Assembly: GCF_011745365.1 (NCBI RefSeq)
Contig: NW_024468913.1
Coordinates: 434,001 to 498,000 of the forward strand
Source of the DNA: Cryphonectria parasitica EP155
Lineage: Eukaryota > Ascomycota > Sordariomycetes > Diaporthales > Cryphonectriaceae
DNA: 64,000 bases
Direction: 5' to 3'
Part shown: one piece after another, positions 53,507 to 63,204 of the stretch
Layout: every line of letters begins with the position of its first letter
Numbering within the stretch: the stretch's first letter is position 1
Position numbers and translations under genes: made by a program
Notes under the pieces: model-generated
What the model was told of the DNA's origin: nothing
The model's input: the letters and a program-made list of their open reading frames with translations, nothing else
Database searches by the model: none

Positions 53507-54573
53507 TGGTTTTGGATTGTTGACACCATCGTGAGCGCTGTAATTTAAGTAGCGGAGTGCGGGCTGTTGTGGGAGGAAGTGGACCCCAAGGCCGGAACAG
53601 CTTCAGCCCTAAGAGCATCTTGGTCAGTCAGCCACGCCTCGCGCTTTTCTTTCGTTCAAGTTCTTTCCTCACGCCCGAATAGTCATCGGCAAGCTATAGT
53701 GCTTTCTACCCATCCTATACATCCCTCTTGATTGGTTCTGGCACAGTGGCCCCCCAACAGTCCAACAGTTTCAGCTAACATGGACGCCGAGCTGCGTCTG
53801 ATACACGCTCAGGTCCACGGTCTGGCCATTCGTCCTGGGTCTGTAATTCTGCGGTTCGTCCAGACGCAGTGGCAGACCCGCAACCACGTGGAGCTCATGA
53901 CTCGGAACCAGAAAAGCGTCGCTTCGAAATGCCGTATGCAAGACCCATAATTCCTCAAACCTTTCGACACGGAGCCCACGTGCTTTAGTGTCCGAGCACA
54001 TGCAGTCACTGTGTCAGGATCATCACACTTTTGGGATGGATAGACATTGTGCACGGCGATGGGACTGCGGGAAGCATCGTATATAGTAACTTGCGCTGAG
54101 AAGATTTGATGAAAATTTGTGAAGTGCAAGTTGTGTACCGTATATATCATGTGAAAATTTTATCTGGCTTCTGATTGATTTATGCCCGCACTTTTCTCCA
54201 TGCCTGGGACTCTTTTGAGACTCTCAGCGTTGTGGGACTCATGTGTGGTGCCGAGCTGCATCATGTCGATCCGTCGTTGCCCCCTCGGTCCACAGTCGAA
54301 ACAACAGACAACCTCGTCCAGGAGGGGACTTTTACAGGCTATGATCTCAATCTAGCACAGGTATCGGAATTGATTTGTGAGAATTGACCAATGTTCCTGA
54401 GTTGTCGACGAATTTCTTTGAGTTTGACGTAGAACTTCCTGCCGGGCATCTAATTACGCCATGAGGTTCCGTCGGACATTTCCTACTTTGATATTTACCT
54501 AATTTACATCTCGAATGCTTTTATACTTCTCGCAACGATCATTCCACTGCAGGGCAGCGGTCTCAATCCCAGG
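53507..54573. other. Intergenic region
   Basis: 1.07 kb between the tRNA and a rhodopsin-domain gene. Short plus-strand frames (for example from the ATG at 53780, 56 codons, and 54175-54387) have no recognised relatives and no clear splice partners. Confidence 0.5.
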
Positions 54574-56015
54574 ATGGACCACATAGTATCACCACTTGAT
54601 GCGAGCACCGGGAATGCCACACTGGATGGCATCGCCGTCGCCTCGGGCGCAGCAACGCCGGCGCGAGTAGTGGAATGGGCCGTCCTTTTCATACTGGCCG
54701 TCGGCTTCACGACTCTGCGGACGTACGCACGAACGAGGATATCCGGAATCAAGGACTTGAGCTGGGATGACTGGCTCGTCTGGCTGGCCGTTCTGGCTTA
54801 TGCGGGTCTTACTGTCGACGGTAAGAAGCTCTTGGAGTAGTCATTGTCCAGTGTGAATTGCTGATACTGGGAGTATGATTAGTGTTTATCATAGGGGTCG
54901 TCGCGGAAGGCTTATCCAACGATGGGATGTCGGAAGCACATCGAGCGGCACTGGCGCAGGATGGTCCAGCCAGCCAGGAGTTCCAACTGCGTGCGATCGG
55001 CTCGAAAGCACAAATTTCCAAGTGGTTCGTATACGGACTCACATTATGGCTTCTAAAGAGCTCTTTGCTCTATTTTTTCTCTGGTCGGCTTACTGTACGT
55101 CTGCATCCTATTTGCCATTAAATGAACCACCGACAAGAGAATCTGGCTACTTCCAAGCCCAGGTCAGAGCTCGGCTGACATGATTTACCAACGCAACAGT
55201 CAGAGATGCCCGGCGCCAAGTTGAGAGCCTGGCTCAGCGCGAGTCTCCTCTTCGTCACATGGGCTGCCACCACCGTGGCGGTCTTCTCAAGCTGCCGCCC
55301 CTTCACCAAGTTCTGGCAGATATTCCCAGATCCAGGAACCATGTGTCAAGCTGCGATCTCGCCCATCTTGGTCTCCGTGTTCCTGGTCTGCAACATCCTC
55401 ACCGATGTCTACCTCATCTCCATCCCAGTCCCGGTACTCCTCAAGGCTCGCCTTAAAAAATCACAGAAGATCTCTTTGATCAGTCTATTCAGCTGCAATA
55501 TTCTGATTACTGGGATTGCCATTCTGAGGGCTATTGTGATGCTAAAGGTACGTGGTCATAACCATGGTGAAGACTGATCTTTATTTGATTCTTAATTATG
55601 TGCTGACTGTGCCACTTGGACTGAATAGAATCCCATGGTCAATGGCGATGGCATGTGGGCCGTCCGCGAGGCCTTCGTTGCTCTAATCACCACGAACATT
55701 CCTCCCATTGCGCCGTTGCTGAGAAGATGGGTTTCCCGCTGGCTCGGAAGATCATCCAACAATACCACTGCCGCAGACCACACGCAGGACAAAGGGACAG
55801 ATTTGGAAATACAACTCGGGCGGAAACTATCCATGGTCTCCAACAAGTCCCATGTGATCGCAGATGATACTGTGGCAGCCCATCGACAAAAGATTTTACA
55901 AGACGAAGAGCTGCCTGAACCCGAAAATGCCAAATTGAAGTCAAGAGGTTACCAGAATTGGGATCGTTCCTCCGTTGTGCATCGACAACACATCGACAGG
56001 GATCAGCAGTATTAA
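54574..56015 (+). CDS. Rhodopsin-domain (PTH11-like) integral membrane protein
   Basis: Four exons, 54574-54820, 54883-55094, 55200-55547 and 55629-56015 (phases 1, 0, 0), give 397 aa. The fungal rhodopsin-like domain landmarks are all present: a Ser/Thr/Asn-rich outer N-terminus (NAT is a possible glycosylation site); VVEWAVLFILAVGFTTLRTYAR then LSWDDWLVWLAVLAYAG; GVVAEGLSNDG; KWFVYGLTLWLLKSSLLYFF; LLFVTWAATTVAVFSSCRPF with WQIFPDPGTMC forming the Cys pair; VSVFLVCNILTDVYLISIPV and LLKARLKKSQKISL; the IRAIVMLK-type segment AILRAIVMLKN; and WAVREAFVALITTNIPPIAPL. The C-terminal 110 residues are a charged cytoplasmic tail. It is a likely plasma-membrane sensor of unknown ligand. Confidence 0.9.
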
Positions 56016-56477
56016 GGCTGATGGTTGCATTCAGACAGCGCAAGGGGAAAGGCACAAGCCCTTACAGATATCTTGAGTAATCTGAGAACGATCATTCATT
56101 TCGTCTTCCTGAATGTGTGGCTCTCATAAGAATTAACTTATATGAGCAAAATCCTCAAGGTATCGTCAAGATGGCCATTCTCATTTCTCTTTTGTGTCAG
56201 CTGCACATCAGACATCGTCCTTGCAGTCAGAATAGTCAAGTAATTAAGATAATGATAGCTTGTTGTTTCCAGCTATGAGAATTCTGACGGCCGTCCAAAG
56301 TCCCTTATTTAGGCCCGGCGATCCACCACTCCTTGGTAGCTATCTAGACCTCCTCTCTCTGAGCCCGAATCTTCATCCCTAAGTTGCACCTAAATAGACA
56401 ATCGAGAGGTGAAGCTGAGCACCACAGTAACTCCATGGCAAGCTTTATCTGGCCGAAGCCACTGCTCTATGCTCAGC
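56016..56477. other. Convergent intergenic spacer
   Basis: 462 nt between convergent stops. No feature seen. Confidence 0.6.
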
Positions 56478-57641
56478 CTAAGCAAGACCTGGAGGACTCT
56501 GGACCTTGGTGCCCTTACCAGCCTTCCTCTGCACCTTCGCAAGCTCCTTGTACGCCTCCCAGGCACCATCTACAAGACAGTGGTCTTCCACATCCAGAAT
56601 CTTCCTCTTCAGGTACCCCAGGAAGCCCCGTAGGCCAGCCGCAGGGCCCTTCCACTGCCGAGCCACGCCCTTGAGTCCAGCCGCGATCGGCCCCGTCTCG
56701 GGGGTCGCAAGAAACTCAGCGTCACGGACCATGCCAAAAGCCCGCAGCGTGTACAGCGCGTGGATCATCTCGACGGCACTACGGCGCGGGCGGATGACGA
56801 GACGGCGCGTGTCCTTCTCGTCGCCAGTCCACCAACAGGCGCGGTAGTTGCCCTTCTCAATGGCTTTGACCATGTTGTGGACGACATATTTGACGCCTGT
56901 GACGTTCACGCGGGTCATGCTGTCTGGGAGCATGATGTATCTGGCGCCGTCGGCAGTGGCAGCTGCATGGTCCTCTCGGTAGTATCTCTCCTTCAGAATC
57001 GGAGCGAAGTGGTCGAGGACAGCGAGGTTGACGTCGTCGAGAAGAATGTTGGGCATGTCGGTGGGGCCCCAAGCTATGGTGACGCTTTCTGTCTTCTGTA
57101 ATAGCTGGCGACGGTCTTGGACCTTGCGCTTGGGAGCAGGCTTTGGCTTGGGTTGTTTCTGTTTGGGTCTACGAGGCGTGCCCATCAGCAACAGAGAAGC
57201 GACGTAATGGAATGGAATAGATGGGAAGGTGCTTATGTGCACAACTTACTCCTTCTTCATCTCGACCTCTTTCCGCGTTTGCACGTGGGTGGCGACAGGA
57301 TTCTTGGCCATCTTCTCAGCCTCCTTCTGCGCAAGCATTTTGAGAGTGAACGCAGGGAGGGTGATGTTGGCGAATTTCTTTGTCAGAAGTTGCACATCTT
57401 CACGCTCGTTTTGGTTGCTTATGGCCATGGTGAGTGGAGGGGTATCACTCTTTGCAGTCTGCTGAGCTTCCTGCTGGATGTTGCTTCCTCTCATTGCGTC
57501 TGCTGTTGAAGGAAAGTGTTGTATAATGGAAAGAGTCAGATCAGACTTGAAGGTTCTCCTTTTGGCTTTTTGTTGAATGTCTGTTGGACCTGAGGTGTAA
57601 GTGAGGGAAATGGAAGAGTCGAGAATTGCATTTGCATGCAA
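56478..57641 (-). CDS. Hypothetical protein, two exons
   Basis: Exons 57641-57250 and 57168-56478 join in phase 2 (donor GTAAGT, acceptor CGTAG), giving up to 360 aa. The splice links a charged helix (LTKKFANITLPAFTLKMLAQ then KEAEKMAKNP) to a Lys/Pro-rich stretch (PKQKQPKPKPAPKRKVQDRR) and then a folded-looking domain with TIAWGPTDMPNILLDDVNLA, LDHFAPILKERYYREDHAA, YIMLPDSMTRVNVTGVKYVV, MVKAIEKGNYRACWW and LVIRPRRSAVEMIHALYTLR. The basic stretch could be nuclear localising. I do not recognise the family; the pattern suggests a fungus-specific protein of moderate conservation. The start is uncertain: Met at 57641, 57494 or 57428 are all possible, and the last (MAISNQNERED) begins the better-ordered part. 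No signal peptide. Confidence 0.6.
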
Positions 57642-58276
57642 GACTTTATAATTATATGTTGACAGGGAAAGATCGACTGTGGGAGAGAGCGTTTGGGCAC
57701 GTGGAAGTGCGTCAGGAGGGGGGATCTACTCACTGTGATGTAGTAAGTGGGATGCTGAATTCAGGGTGGGGAGGGTGATTCGAATGGTTAGTTTCCTCGT
57801 TGATGCTGTGTAATTTAGAAGAAGTGAGAAGGCCACCCACTGTTTAAGTACTTGGACTTGGACTCCTAGGACTGCCTGTCAAGGCGTACCTGTGACGGAC
57901 GTGCTATTGTGACGAGGACAATTGATCGTTTGTTGGCTGGCTAGCAGAGTTGACATGGTTATTGGATTTTTACTTCTCCGCAACCTGAATCAGAAGCGCT
58001 ACAATGGGAGAGGTGAAATTGGCACAATGACGGTGATAACGTTAAGGAGCCTTCACTTAGAGCATAAGTCTCAGCTAGAATTTTCCGGCGTCCAATTGGG
58101 ATATCCAAGTTAATTTTAATGAATTCTCTATATATCGTAATCTCAAATTTACCATTTTGCTCTGTTCTGTTCTGTTCTCTCACACACATATGTGTGAGAA
58201 TTGTAGGTTTGGTTTGCATGTGATGAGAAAACAACTTTTCCTTACTCGTTCTCTGCAGTAAAAGTACCAACATTGA
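57642..58276. other. Intergenic spacer, tandem leftward genes
   Basis: 635 nt between the hypothetical gene and the reverse transcriptase-like gene. A/T-rich, with a tract of TCTGTTCTGTTCTGTTCTC at about 58160-58178. No supported gene, and no poly-A tail or target-site duplication of a retroelement was recognised. Confidence 0.6.
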
Positions 58277-61200
58277 TCAGCCTTTCCAAGTGACTCTCTT
58301 CTCCCTAAAAAGTCCGACCATCCCCATAGGGAGCAACCCACGATCAACAATGTTGAACCCCCCAAACTTCTCAACAATCTCGGGCCCATACATCTTGGCG
58401 ATCCATTGCCAATACGGTGTCATGGCTTCCCAAGAGTCGCCTATTGGACCACTATGTTCACTTTGTTGTATCTGGCCAAGCGCATTGGAAATCCAACCAC
58501 AGGACGCGATATTCAGCGCGCTATCCTCCGGCTCCTCCATGAGCTTATTGAAGACGGAGAACACGTCAAAGGGTTCACCTATCCTGTCGAACATAATGCA
58601 CAGCACCTCACGGTATTGCGTGAACTGTTCAAAGCTCATAAATGTTCGTTGGTCGTGTTGAGACTCGGGCTTCCACTTGGAGTCATTATTGCGACCAAAA
58701 AGTTGCATGGGCTGAGTATCTGGGACCTCCGCTTCGAAACGCGACTTGAGTCGGTTGTAGGTGCTGCGCTCGGCTTCAAGCATCTTCTGAATCAGGCTTT
58801 CGTGGGAATCCAGGACCGCATCGCGTTTATACAGCAAAGAGATGAACGGTGACTGGAGTTCGAGACCTCCCAGGTCCGTTGGGAAGTAGAAGTACCCGTC
58901 AGGTATGTCGGTGATGCCAAACCGCTCTGTGATGGAGGTTTTGAGGTAGTCAATAATGCTCGAGGTTGCCTCAAAACCGCCACTGCCCTTGCCTGTAAAG
59001 ATGCGACGCTGGATGTGCTGGTGTGCTGCAAGCATCGCATCCACATGGACCTGTCCGAAGCAGTTGGATGGTTTTCCAAGGTTGCTTGTTAGGAACGTCC
59101 CGACGTAGGTGTTCCAGGTCTGGATGAAAGCCAGGATGCTGTGCTGCTTCTCCATCAGCTGCTTACGGAGCTCGTCAATATGGACGTCGATCATGCTGGT
59201 GTCGACCTCGAACTGCCCTGTCTCTGGAGACAATACGAGGAAGCCCCATCGTATTTGCCCAGCGGGCAGTGCCTTGTCGAGCGGCTTGCCTTGGAGACCG
59301 TTGCCCGTGACCCGAGCGGCGCCGCACTTCTGGTAGTTGAGCGAAGTGCCTGTAATGAAGACAAAATTCTCCAAGGCCGTCCAAACCGTCACAGCTGTAG
59401 CATGATCTGGCGACCAGAACCACATGTCCTCCCCATACCGCCAGAGTAATTGCCCCAGTGCTGCCTGGTTGACGGAATAGTCCAGACAGAAGAGGACTGC
59501 CTCCCCAAAGACATCACTGAGGACGTGCGATGCGGGAACGCCTCTCTGCTGAACCTTTGTGGGGGCTGACAACTCATCATTCCACCTCAGAGGCACCTGA
59601 AGAAACCGCAGGAAGAAGTTGCACCAAATTTGCGAGATACCGAGATACTTGAGAACTGCAAGGATGGTTTCGTGGGGTAGCGAAGTCTCGAAATCGGCGA
59701 GAACAGCATGGAACGCAGTAAGCTCGCCGGACAGCCGGGTGTTGATGACGAGCTCGGTCGAGAGGAGATGCAGCAGTTGCTGCTTCGCAGCGACTGGGGT
59801 GTCAATCTTCTTTTCGATTTCTTCCTCGGTGTCACAATTATCGAGGCACTTGACTCCGGGTTGTGCTAGATACTCAACCGTTCCGAAAGTATGTGGCACA
59901 GCCTGCGTCCTCATGCCAAAGAGTCCTCCTGCCATCTGCTTCCTCTTCTTCGCAGGTGGTGCGGGCCCTGAGCAACTTACGTAGCTTGCCTCGACCTCCC
60001 CATCGGCTGGCTTGGCCGCAGCAATGGGGCTGGTCAGAAGTTTGGCCACGTGGTAGTTGGTCAGGTATCTTTTCTTGCGTAACTTTTGTAGACTGCGGTG
60101 TTGACGTACCGGGCCGACATAATACTCGAGGCGTCGTTTCTCGGCAAGGGGTATGTCATCTGTGAGACTGGACCAAGCCAGGCTGCTTTGAAAAGTGGTA
60201 AATGTCGTTCTCAGGAAAACGGACCATTTGACGCCAATGTACTGCAAAAAGATGGCTTGTAGCAGATCTTCGTGTATGTGCACGCTGAAGACACCGCTGA
60301 CCTTTCGACGTTGCTCGATAGGGACGCCCGATGGGTCCCAGTTCCACGACTCGAGAGCAGAGATGCGCATGTTAAGAACGTCAGCCACCTCAGACAGGAT
60401 GACGTTGTTAGACCTGAAGTCTTTGAGCACTTCACGCTGCTCGTTGGACACGAGGTCAGAGGCCACCAGACCGTCGATCACCCATTTCAGAGTGGTGTGC
60501 CTGAATTGGCGCGGCTCAGATAACTCGCGCTCAAAATCTGCTACTGCAGTTCTCATCTTCTCGAGTGCCAATCGCTTTTCCTTGGCTGCTTCTTCGCCGA
60601 TGGCTCCGTCTGAGATGAAAATATCGTCCAGGTACCGGTTCAGGCTCTCCACATTGACATCAGCTCGTTCAAAGACCTTACCCTCCCACTCCTCTTTCGA
60701 CTTCAACTTGGCGGCGCTGCCAACATCCACCATCTCAACATCATCACCCTCGTTTTGTCGAATGGTCCCGAGTCCCATCTTCTGGTCGCTAGCCAGCCAC
60801 TCCGTGACAAGCTCGCCGTACAGAGCGGCGTAGCGATACTTGTGTGACTGCACTTCAAGCTCACGGAACAGTGCCTTCTCGTGGTCCGCGATGATATTCT
60901 CGGAGACTGAAGGGTCATGACGAGCGAGTGAAATAAAGCGTTCGGCGTTTGATAACGTGAGGTCAAGACTGCTGCCCAAACGCGTGCCAGCCTCGGCACT
61001 CGCCTCCTCGTTCGTCTTGAGGCCGAAACATCTCTTGACACCGTCCTTGACGAGTATCAGTCTGTGAATGGGGTCCAGCTCTGGACTAAGATACTTGGGG
61101 ATTGCTGTCCTGGCAGCCTCGAACGCGGCCCTGCGCTTGGACAGCTCATCGAGCTTCGTGCTCGTGATCTCCTGTAGCGTCTCTGAAAAGACACTACCTG

Positions 61201-61279
61201 ACATTGTCGACATTGACAATTCTGCTGGCGGAGAGACGGGACGCTTGGGCCCTCGGGGTGGCTCGTTAGTTCTGACCAT
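58277..61279 (-). CDS. rvt: Domesticated single-copy reverse transcriptase (rvt family)
   Basis: A single uninterrupted frame of 1000 codons. The middle carries reverse-transcriptase motifs: motif A LADFETSLPHETILAVLKYL with Asp about 529; motif B RGVPASHVLSDVFGEAVLF; motif C RYGEDMWFW with Glu617-Asp618; motif D around TSLNYQKCGA; and a hydrophobic IRWGFLVLSP block. About 430 residues of N-terminal sequence (helical, charged) and 290 of C-terminal sequence flank the core, and a Pro/Lys-rich insert (about 425-520) precedes motif A. There is no endonuclease, RNase H, integrase or gag. This layout matches the rvt genes of Gladyshev and Arkhipova, host genes kept as single copies in fungi and some other lineages, with an insertion loop before the catalytic core. 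Their cellular role is not settled. The ATG at 61279 has a good context (CAACCATGG). Confidence 0.88.
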   Translation of the reverse strand: MVRTNEPPRGPKRPVSPPAELSMSTMSGSVFSETLQEITSTKLDELSKRRAAFEAARTAIPKYLSPELDPIHRLILVKDGVKRCFGLKTNEEASAEAGTRLGSSLDLTLSNAERFISLARHDPSVSENIIADHEKALFRELEVQSHKYRYAALYGELVTEWLASDQKMGLGTIRQNEGDDVEMVDVGSAAKLKSKEEWEGKVFERADVNVESLNRYLDDIFISDGAIGEEAAKEKRLALEKMRTAVADFERELSEPRQFRHTTLKWVIDGLVASDLVSNEQREVLKDFRSNNVILSEVADVLNMRISALESWNWDPSGVPIEQRRKVSGVFSVHIHEDLLQAIFLQYIGVKWSVFLRTTFTTFQSSLAWSSLTDDIPLAEKRRLEYYVGPVRQHRSLQKLRKKRYLTNYHVAKLLTSPIAAAKPADGEVEASYVSCSGPAPPAKKRKQMAGGLFGMRTQAVPHTFGTVEYLAQPGVKCLDNCDTEEEIEKKIDTPVAAKQQLLHLLSTELVINTRLSGELTAFHAVLADFETSLPHETILAVLKYLGISQIWCNFFLRFLQVPLRWNDELSAPTKVQQRGVPASHVLSDVFGEAVLFCLDYSVNQAALGQLLWRYGEDMWFWSPDHATAVTVWTALENFVFITGTSLNYQKCGAARVTGNGLQGKPLDKALPAGQIRWGFLVLSPETGQFEVDTSMIDVHIDELRKQLMEKQHSILAFIQTWNTYVGTFLTSNLGKPSNCFGQVHVDAMLAAHQHIQRRIFTGKGSGGFEATSSIIDYLKTSITERFGITDIPDGYFYFPTDLGGLELQSPFISLLYKRDAVLDSHESLIQKMLEAERSTYNRLKSRFEAEVPDTQPMQLFGRNNDSKWKPESQHDQRTFMSFEQFTQYREVLCIMFDRIGEPFDVFSVFNKLMEEPEDSALNIASCGWISNALGQIQQSEHSGPIGDSWEAMTPYWQWIAKMYGPEIVEKFGGFNIVDRGLLPMGMVGLFREKRVTWKG

Positions 61280-61645
61280 GGTTGAGTTTGAGGGGCGAGT
61301 AGATGTTGAGAGAAGGAAGGTGAGCTCGAGTTGGGCGACGGCGTCCAGCTTTTATGAAGATTAAATATGGAGACTGTTATCCTCTTCGTCCAATCACATA
61401 ACATAATTGAGAATCAGGCAACCAACACCGCTCAGCCGCTTCTTCCTCCAATAAAAGCACTAATTGTGGATTGTGAGTCACTGCTATGCTTGGCTCGTTG
61501 TTTCTCCTTGCAACCAAATCTTTTCATTAATCCTCAGTCCAATGATGATCTCTTTTGCATCATTTCCAAAGATGCAGTTCGAGTTTGAGGCGGCTTTCAA
61601 CACCTTCATCAACAAGCTGAGATTGGGGGACGATCTTGGTACTAA
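61280..61645. other. Intergenic spacer, tandem leftward genes
   Basis: 366 nt holding the promoter of the reverse transcriptase-like gene and the 3' end of the MFS gene. Nothing else seen. Confidence 0.6.
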
Positions 61646-63204
61646 TTAATACTTGTATAGCCTTGTCTGATCTTCCTCCTCCACCATGGCTGTTTTCAGT
61701 CTGCGGTTCAGATGTCCATAATAGATCCGCAGGCAAACACATCCCGCGGCCACAAAGAAGAGCAAGCCAGCATTGGTCCAGTGGCCAGTCGGGTAGCCAA
61801 TCGCAGCTTCATCGGCCTTGTAAATCCACGTTCCCAGGATCTGCCCAGGAGCCCCGCCCAGCCCAATGTTCAGCGCAATGGCAAGGCCAATCGATGCAGT
61901 GCTGAAGATGTTGGAAGAAAGCCAGCCGAGCAGTGGAGGGATACACGCAAAGGCTCCCGTCGCCGCGACAATCAGGCAGCCATAGCGATGCGAGTAGGCA
62001 TCGGCAGGCAAGACAGCAGAAGCCAGGAAGCCGCAGGCCCCGACGGTCGCACTGGCAGCCGAGTGCAGCGCCCGCGCATCAAAGTGGTCCGCTGACCATG
62101 ATACCAGGATTTGCACGACGTAGGCGACCGCGTAAGGCGGGACGGTCATGAGCTGCGCCTCGAGATTCTCGTAGCCAAGGCCGGCTGTAATGGAGGGTGT
62201 GAAGAGCGAGAGGCTGCTGAAAGGTGCTGAGATGCCGAAATAGATGGCGTAGTGTGCCCAGAGCCTGCCATCGGCCAAAGTGGCTCTTGCGTCGCGCCAC
62301 CAGTCTGAGTCGTGAAGGCCCTTACTCCCCTCGAGAGAAAGACGGCTGAGAGCGAGTGCCCTCTCGTCGTCTGACAGCCAGCTGACGGTTTCTGGATAGT
62401 CTGGCAGGAAGTATAGCACGAAGAGCGCTGAGAGGCAAGAAGGCGCGCCCTCGATGATGAACAGCCAGCGCCAGGCGGAGAGGCCATGGGCCTCGTGAAT
62501 GTGACCGACGCCGAATGCGATGGCTCCGCCAAAGGCACCTGCAAGTGTTGCGCTCGCGAGAATGAACGCAACACGTATGCTGCGCTCGCTAGACTTGTAC
62601 CAAAAGGTGAGGTAGTATACCAAGCCGGGGAAGAGACCAGCCTCGAACACACCCAGGAGAAAGCGGACCACCGTCACGGTGGCATAATTGTGTGCTCCTG
62701 CGAGACCCATCGAGCATGAGCCCCAGCCCAGCATCAAGATCGCTATCCAACGTGAGGGCCGCAGTCTTTTGAGGAGAACGTTTGACGGGGCTTCAAACAA
62801 TCCGTACGCTACCAGAAATATCATGAGTGAGATCGTATACTGATAGTCACTCATGTGTGTCTCTGACAGGAGGTCTTGGTGATCGGATGCATTCAACGTC
62901 TTTGCATTTCCGATGTTGCTCCGGTCGAGGTAGCACAGCAGGTAGATGGCCGCGGAGAGGGGAATGATGCGCTTGTCTTGCTTCCATATCAGGGCTTTCT
63001 CAGCAGCCGTCGCGACTGCGGTCTCGCCAGACGGATAAACCTGGATGAGGCTCTCGCTGGTTAGTAGAGAAACAAGCTTCTCATATTCCGGTATTGTAAT
63101 GAAGCAGCGGGACTGACTTCCTTGGCTGCCACCTCGACGTCCTCGACGGCGGTTTGGTGAGCTCCTATCTCACCAACCTTGTCAGCCTGCGGCTGCTTGT
63201 CCAT
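61646..63204 (-). CDS. MFS permease, DAL5/allantoate-type (anion:cation symporter)
   Basis: Exons 63204-63118 and 63040-61646, joined in phase 0, give 493 aa. The intron (GTCAGT donor, TACTAAC branch site 20 nt before the CAG acceptor) was chosen because the intervening frame has a stop and the branch site is a perfect consensus. Twelve hydrophobic helices are expected. Visible landmarks are IIPLSAAIYLLCYLDRSNIGNA at helix 1, MIFLVAYGLFEAPSNVLLKRL, the MFS signature region RWIAILMLGWGSCSMGLAGA, FLLGVFEAGLFPGLVYYLTF, a central loop (YPETVSWLSDDERALALSRL) and RIYYGHLNRRLKTAM at the C-terminus. These are typical of the DAL5 family, which imports allantoate, nicotinate, pantothenate and similar organic anions across the plasma membrane. 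Substrate not predictable. Confidence 0.88.

Noticed and set aside
58277..61279. Interpretation as a LINE or LTR retrotransposon
   Set aside because: No endonuclease, integrase, RNase H, gag, terminal repeats, poly-A tail or target-site duplication is visible, and the flanking sequence is ordinary genic DNA. The rvt host-gene layout fits better.
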